In this document: one piece after another, positions 24,357 through 27,405 of the stretch
Position numbering within the stretch: the stretch's first letter is position 1
How the letters are laid out: each line of letters starts with the position of its first letter
Origin: Prevotella sp. UBA6387
Lineage (GTDB): Bacteria; Bacteroidota; Bacteroidia; Bacteroidales; Bacteroidaceae
Reading direction: 5' to 3'
Assembly: GCA_002437565.1 (NCBI GenBank)
Contig: DJQL01000035.1
Span: 4,142-31,546 of the forward strand
Length of the DNA stretch: 27,405 bases
Program-made: the position numbers and the translations under genes
Notes under the pieces: model-generated
What the model was told of the DNA's origin: nothing
The model's input: the letters and a program-made list of their open reading frames with translations, nothing else
The model's database searches: none

Positions 24357-24412
24357 TAATAAAACTGCACACGACTGGCATGAAATGAGCAAAGGGATGC
24401 CGTGTTTTATTA
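24357..24412. repeat. Inverted repeat in the divergent region before aroB
   Basis: TAATAAAAC (24357-24365) and GTTTTATTA (24404-24412) are perfect 9-bp arms. Inside them GGCAT (24377-24381) pairs with ATGCC (24397-24401), giving an imperfect hairpin with bulges. It lies upstream of both flanking genes, so it is not a terminator for either. It may be an operator region, a small RNA or a remnant. Confidence 0.45.
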
Positions 24413-24463
24413 AAAAAAGATAATTTATCGAGGGCGCGTGCCGTCTTATAGTGTGTTAATGAC

Positions 24464-24471
24464 TATATTTG
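24464..24471 (+). promoter_or_regulatory. Candidate -7 element of the aroB promoter
   Basis: TATATTTG matches TAnnTTTG exactly; the -33 position holds only a poor match. Initiation near 24478 would leave a leader of only about 10 nt to the ATG at 24488, slightly more to the in-frame ATG codons at 24494 and 24497. Confidence 0.55.
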
Positions 24472-24487
24472 CAATTGAACGTTAAGT

Positions 24488-25561
24488 ATGAGTATGATGA
24501 AACAAAGAGTGTTAATAACGCATCAACTTGCCACTGATCTGGCAATGGCCATATCAGAATGCGAGCACGACCGCATTTTCGTGCTGACGGATGACACCAC
24601 TCGGATGGAATGTTGGCCCGTGATAGAGCCGCTGATATCCATGCGTGGAGCCCACGTCATAAGCATTGCCCCAGGCGACATACACAAGAACGTGGAGTCG
24701 CTCGTTTACGTATGGCGTGAGTTGGAGCGCGGCAAGGCCACGCGTCACTCATTGCTCGTCAATCTTGGTGGCGGCATGGTGACAGACCTCGGAGGATTCG
24801 CAGCCTCCACGTTCAAGCGAGGCATAGACTTCATCAACATTCCCACGACATTGCTTGCCATGGTCGACGCCTCGGTGGGCGGAAAGACAGGCATAAACCT
24901 TGACAGTTTCAAAAACGAGGTCGGCGTGTTCAACGAGTCGAAGTTCGTGTTGCTCGACACGGAGTTCCTGCGCACGCTCGACGACAAGAACCTCCGCTCG
25001 GGATATGGCGAGATGATAAAGCACGGGCTAATCTCCAATACCGAGACATGGGCGGAACTGCTCAACTTCGACCTCGGCAAACCCAACTTCAAGGAATTGC
25101 TGACGATGCTCGCCACGTCTGTTAAGGTAAAAGAGCGCATTGTGACAGAAGACCCGAAAGAGAAAGGCATACGCAAGGCTCTCAACTTCGGCCATACCTT
25201 CGGTCATGCACTCGAGAGCTTCTCGCTCATACATCACGAGGAAAAAGGCAAAGAGCCGATACTGCATGGCTACGCCGTGGCCTACGGATTAATATGTGAG
25301 CTGTATCTTTCCGTGATGAAGCAAAGCTTCCCGACCGACAAGATGACGCAGACAGTGAGATACATCAGAGAAAACTACGGCACGATGGACATAACCTGCG
25401 ACGACTATGACGAGCTCATAGACATAATGCGCCACGACAAGAAAAACACGTCTGGGATAATAAACTTTACCCTGCTCTCTGACATTGGAGACATTCACAT
25501 CAACCAAACGGCAAGCGATGAGGAGATAAAGCAGTGTCTTGACTTCTTCAGGGAAGGCTGA
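24488..25561 (+). CDS. aroB: 3-dehydroquinate synthase
   Basis: This is the second step of the shikimate pathway, turning DAHP into 3-dehydroquinate in the cytoplasm with NAD and a divalent metal. The NAD-binding region shows GGGMVTDLGGFAASTFKRG (from residue 94) and DASVGGKTGIN (127-137). Likely metal ligands are E175 (GYGEMIKHG), H236 (NFGHTFGHALE) and H260 (HGYAVAYG). The last motif reads HGY rather than the HGE found in many bacteria, which I take as a lineage variant. The length of 357 aa is normal. ATG codons at 24488, 24494 and 24497 are all possible; the alignment does not decide between them. rsmA starts 39 nt downstream on the same strand. Confidence 0.95.
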   Translation: MSMMKQRVLITHQLATDLAMAISECEHDRIFVLTDDTTRMECWPVIEPLISMRGAHVISIAPGDIHKNVESLVYVWRELERGKATRHSLLVNLGGGMVTDLGGFAASTFKRGIDFINIPTTLLAMVDASVGGKTGINLDSFKNEVGVFNESKFVLLDTEFLRTLDDKNLRSGYGEMIKHGLISNTETWAELLNFDLGKPNFKELLTMLATSVKVKERIVTEDPKEKGIRKALNFGHTFGHALESFSLIHHEEKGKEPILHGYAVAYGLICELYLSVMKQSFPTDKMTQTVRYIRENYGTMDITCDDYDELIDIMRHDKKNTSGIINFTLLSDIGDIHINQTASDEEIKQCLDFFREG

Positions 25562-25600
25562 CGGTGCCATCATCATGACGACACAGAGAAAACGAACGAC

Positions 25601-26401
25601 ATGAAACAGGTAAGACCCAAGAAAAACCTCGGCCAGCACTTCCTGACCGACCTTAATATTGCCAAGCGCATAGCCGACACCGTGGACGCTTGCCCCGACA
25701 TACCCGTGCTTGAAATAGGGCCGGGCATGGGCGTGCTGACGCAGTTTCTCGTGGAAAAGCCACGCGAGGTGAAAGCCGTGGAGATAGACGATGAGAGCGT
25801 GAGGTATCTCAACGAGAAGTTCCCTAAGTTGCGCGACAATATCATTGGCGACGATTTTCTGAGGATGGATTTAAGCCAAGTGTTTGATGGCAAGCCTTTC
25901 GTGCTTACTGGCAACTATCCTTACGATATTTCGTCGCAGATATTTTTCAAGATGCTCGACTATAAGAATCTCATACCTTGCTGCACCGGCATGATACAGC
26001 GCGAGGTGGCCGTGCGCATAGCATCAAAGCCAGGATCAAAACAGTATGGCATACTCAGTGTGATGATACAGGCGTGGTATGACACGGAGTATCTTTTCAC
26101 GGTAGACGAAGACGTGTTCAATCCCCCTCCTAAGGTCAAGAGCGCGGTCATAAGGATGACACGCAACAAGGTGACAGACTTGGGTTGCGACGAAACATTG
26201 TTCAAGAGAGTGGTCAAGACCGCGTTCAACCAGCGCAGAAAGATGCTTCGCGTGTCTCTCAAGCCATTGTTTACCAAGGAGACCATGCCGGGGTCTGAGT
26301 TTTTTGCCAATGACATGATGACAAAACGCCCAGAGCAACTTTCCGTGGCCGATTTCGTTGATTTGACCAATAGAGTGAAAAAATCATTGCCAAAAGGGTG
26401 A
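25601..26401 (+). CDS. rsmA: 16S rRNA dimethyladenosine transferase
   Basis: This is the KsgA/Dim1 family enzyme that dimethylates two adjacent adenosines near the 3' end of 16S rRNA during small-subunit maturation. The start MKQVRPKKNLGQHFLTD is the conserved family opening. SAM-binding motif I is VLEIGPGMG (36-44). The catalytic motif is N105-Y-P-Y where E. coli has NLPY; the L to Y change keeps the essential N and Y residues. A C-terminal helical domain includes the conserved FNQRRKMLR. The length of 266 aa is normal. It sits 39 nt after aroB and 61 nt before frr, and a -7-like element lies in the second gap. Confidence 0.96.
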   Translation: MKQVRPKKNLGQHFLTDLNIAKRIADTVDACPDIPVLEIGPGMGVLTQFLVEKPREVKAVEIDDESVRYLNEKFPKLRDNIIGDDFLRMDLSQVFDGKPFVLTGNYPYDISSQIFFKMLDYKNLIPCCTGMIQREVAVRIASKPGSKQYGILSVMIQAWYDTEYLFTVDEDVFNPPPKVKSAVIRMTRNKVTDLGCDETLFKRVVKTAFNQRRKMLRVSLKPLFTKETMPGSEFFANDMMTKRPEQLSVADFVDLTNRVKKSLPKG

Positions 26402-26419
26402 GATTTTTAGAAAAAGCCT

Positions 26420-26427
26420 TAAATTTG
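26420..26427 (+). promoter_or_regulatory. Candidate -7 element of the frr promoter
   Basis: TAAATTTG matches TAnnTTTG exactly, 35 nt before the frr start codon, in the AT-rich gap after rsmA. No clear TTTG lies 19-21 nt upstream, so the call rests on the -7 element alone. Confidence 0.42.
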
Positions 26428-26462
26428 TAATCGATATTGAATAATATAAATCCTGTTTTCTT

Positions 26463-27023
26463 ATGATAGACATTAAAGAGACCTTGAAGAGCGCCGAGGA
26501 TAAAATGAAAAAGAGCGCCAATTTCCTTGAGGGTGAGCTTTCTCGTATTCGCGCTGGACGTGCAAACATAGCCATTCTTGATGCCGTGAGGGTGATGTCT
26601 TATGGACAGCCTGTGCCATTGAACCAGGTTGCCGCCCTCTCTGTGCCAGACGCTCGCACCATTACAATCCGCCCTTGGGAGCGTAAGGCTATCAAGGATA
26701 TTGAGAAGGGCATTATGGACTCAGATGTCGGCATCACGCCTGAGAACAACGGCGAGATGGTAATCCTCCGTTTGCCACAGCCAACGGAGCAGCGGCGCAA
26801 GGAGCTCGTGAAACAATGCAACAAGATTGGCGAGCAGGCAAAGGTGCAAGTGAGAAACGTGCGCGCAGAATACAAGGACAAACTGAAGAAAGCCATCAAG
26901 GACGGTTTGTCGGAAGACCAGGAAAAAGATGCCGAGGATAGCTTGCAGAAGATTCACGACAAATTTATCAAGCAGATCGACACCACTCTTGCTGACAAGC
27001 AGAAAGAGATCATGACAATATAA
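26463..27023 (+). CDS. frr: Ribosome recycling factor
   Basis: With EF-G this splits the post-termination ribosome in the cytoplasm. The whole length (186 aa; the family is about 185) matches RRF: the helix with FLEGELSRIRAGRANIAILD, then VPLNQVAALSVPDARTITIR and PWERKAIKDIEKGIMDSDVG, then NNGEMVILRLPQPTEQRRKE, and the C-terminal helix KIHDKFIKQIDTTLADKQKE. The two-domain L shape (three-helix bundle plus small beta domain) follows from this order. rsgA begins 23 nt downstream, so the two ribosome-cycle genes are probably co-transcribed. Nothing unusual was seen. Confidence 0.97.
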   Translation: MIDIKETLKSAEDKMKKSANFLEGELSRIRAGRANIAILDAVRVMSYGQPVPLNQVAALSVPDARTITIRPWERKAIKDIEKGIMDSDVGITPENNGEMVILRLPQPTEQRRKELVKQCNKIGEQAKVQVRNVRAEYKDKLKKAIKDGLSEDQEKDAEDSLQKIHDKFIKQIDTTLADKQKEIMTI

Positions 27024-27046
27024 TGCTACGGTCGGGTAAATAGGCA

Positions 27047-27405
27047 ATGCATGGCTTAGTAATAAAAAACACAGGCTTCTGGTATACCGTCCTGTCTGAT
27101 GATGGGCGTGTGGTGGAGAGTAAGGTTAAGGGCAAGTTTCGGCTCAAGGGCATACGCTCAACCAATCCCGTGGCCGTGGGCGACAGGGTAGACGTGGTGG
27201 TAAACGATGAGGGACAGGGACTTATAACGTCGATAGACGACCGCCGCAATTACATCATACGCAAGGCGACAAACCTGTCAAAGCAAAGCAGCATTATAGC
27301 GTGCAACCTTGACCAAGCCCTGCTTGTGGTAACGGTTGCCCATCCTGCCACGTCAACAGTGTTCATTGACCGTTTTCTCGCTTCGGCCGAGGCTTACTCT
27401 GTGCC
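27047..27405 (+). CDS. rsgA: Ribosome small-subunit-dependent GTPase A, N-terminal part (3' end outside the window)
   Basis: This is a circularly permuted GTPase that checks late maturation of the 30S subunit. The visible 119 residues start MHGLVIKNTGFWYTVLSDDG, the OB-fold that binds the subunit. GDRVDVVV, GLITSIDDRRNYIIRKA and the conserved link NLDQALLVVTVAHP into the GTPase domain follow. The fragment ends at FIDRFLASAEAYSVP, just before the expected NKxD motif, so the nucleotide-binding residues are outside the window. The frame has no stop up to the window end. ATG 27047 is 23 nt after the frr stop and matches the usual family start. Confidence 0.93.
   Translation, partial: MHGLVIKNTGFWYTVLSDDGRVVESKVKGKFRLKGIRSTNPVAVGDRVDVVVNDEGQGLITSIDDRRNYIIRKATNLSKQSSIIACNLDQALLVVTVAHPATSTVFIDRFLASAEAYSV

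Noticed and set aside
1..27405. CRISPR arrays, tRNA or rRNA genes, insertion sequences
   Set aside because: No regularly spaced repeats, cloverleaf-like segments, rRNA stretches or transposase frames were found on reading both strands.

Overview
The window looks like chromosomal DNA from a Bacteroidetes bacterium, most likely Prevotella or a close relative. The reasons are the protein styles (archaeal/eukaryotic-type ProS, TonB-style outer-membrane barrels with a CarboxypepD_reg domain, a DUF2807 'head GIN' lipoprotein, a Pif1 helicase with a C-terminal helix-turn-helix), the near absence of Shine-Dalgarno sequences, and several matches to the Bacteroidetes promoter consensus TTTG / TAnnTTTG. 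Both edges cut genes: proS lacks its start and rsgA lacks its end.

Layout. 1-6915 (+): the 3' end of proS, then an AddA-like helicase-nuclease whose GTG start overlaps proS by 11 nt, then an AddB-like nuclease with an iron-sulfur cysteine set. Together the last two form the RecBCD-type double-strand-break processing enzyme. 6998-8610 (+): L-serine dehydratase and a small exported protein of unknown function, closed by a clear terminator. 8713-9309 (-): an exported flavodoxin-like lipoprotein with a structured promoter. 9445-12009 (-): a type II restriction-modification operon (XamI-like endonuclease plus N6-adenine methylase), visibly more AT-rich than its surroundings. 12093-15568 (-): a Pif1-type helicase and, upstream of it, a lactonase-family beta-propeller lipoprotein.

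15569-15939 is an AT-rich divergent control region. From it runs a plus-strand operon (15940-21177): ABC ATPase, ABC-2 permease, DUF2807 lipoprotein, YtrA-type GntR regulator and an outer-membrane barrel. Together the products span cytoplasm, inner membrane, periplasm and outer membrane. An inverted repeat resembling the operator of Bacillus YtrA lies directly after the promoter. A second outer-membrane barrel with a GGRPPM-repeat tail is encoded convergently (21315-24266, -), and a near-perfect 44-nt hairpin separates the two. 24488-27405 (+) carries core genes: aroB, rsmA, frr and the start of rsgA.

The two most interesting places are both regulatory. First, the restriction endonuclease carries an XRE-like helix-turn-helix and is preceded by a perfect 15-bp palindrome placed where the -33 promoter element should be, with no separate controller gene. 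Second, the ABC/DUF2807/GntR/barrel operon carries a YtrA-like operator, which suggests an envelope-stress module built across both membranes. All calls come from reading the sequence; no database search was run.
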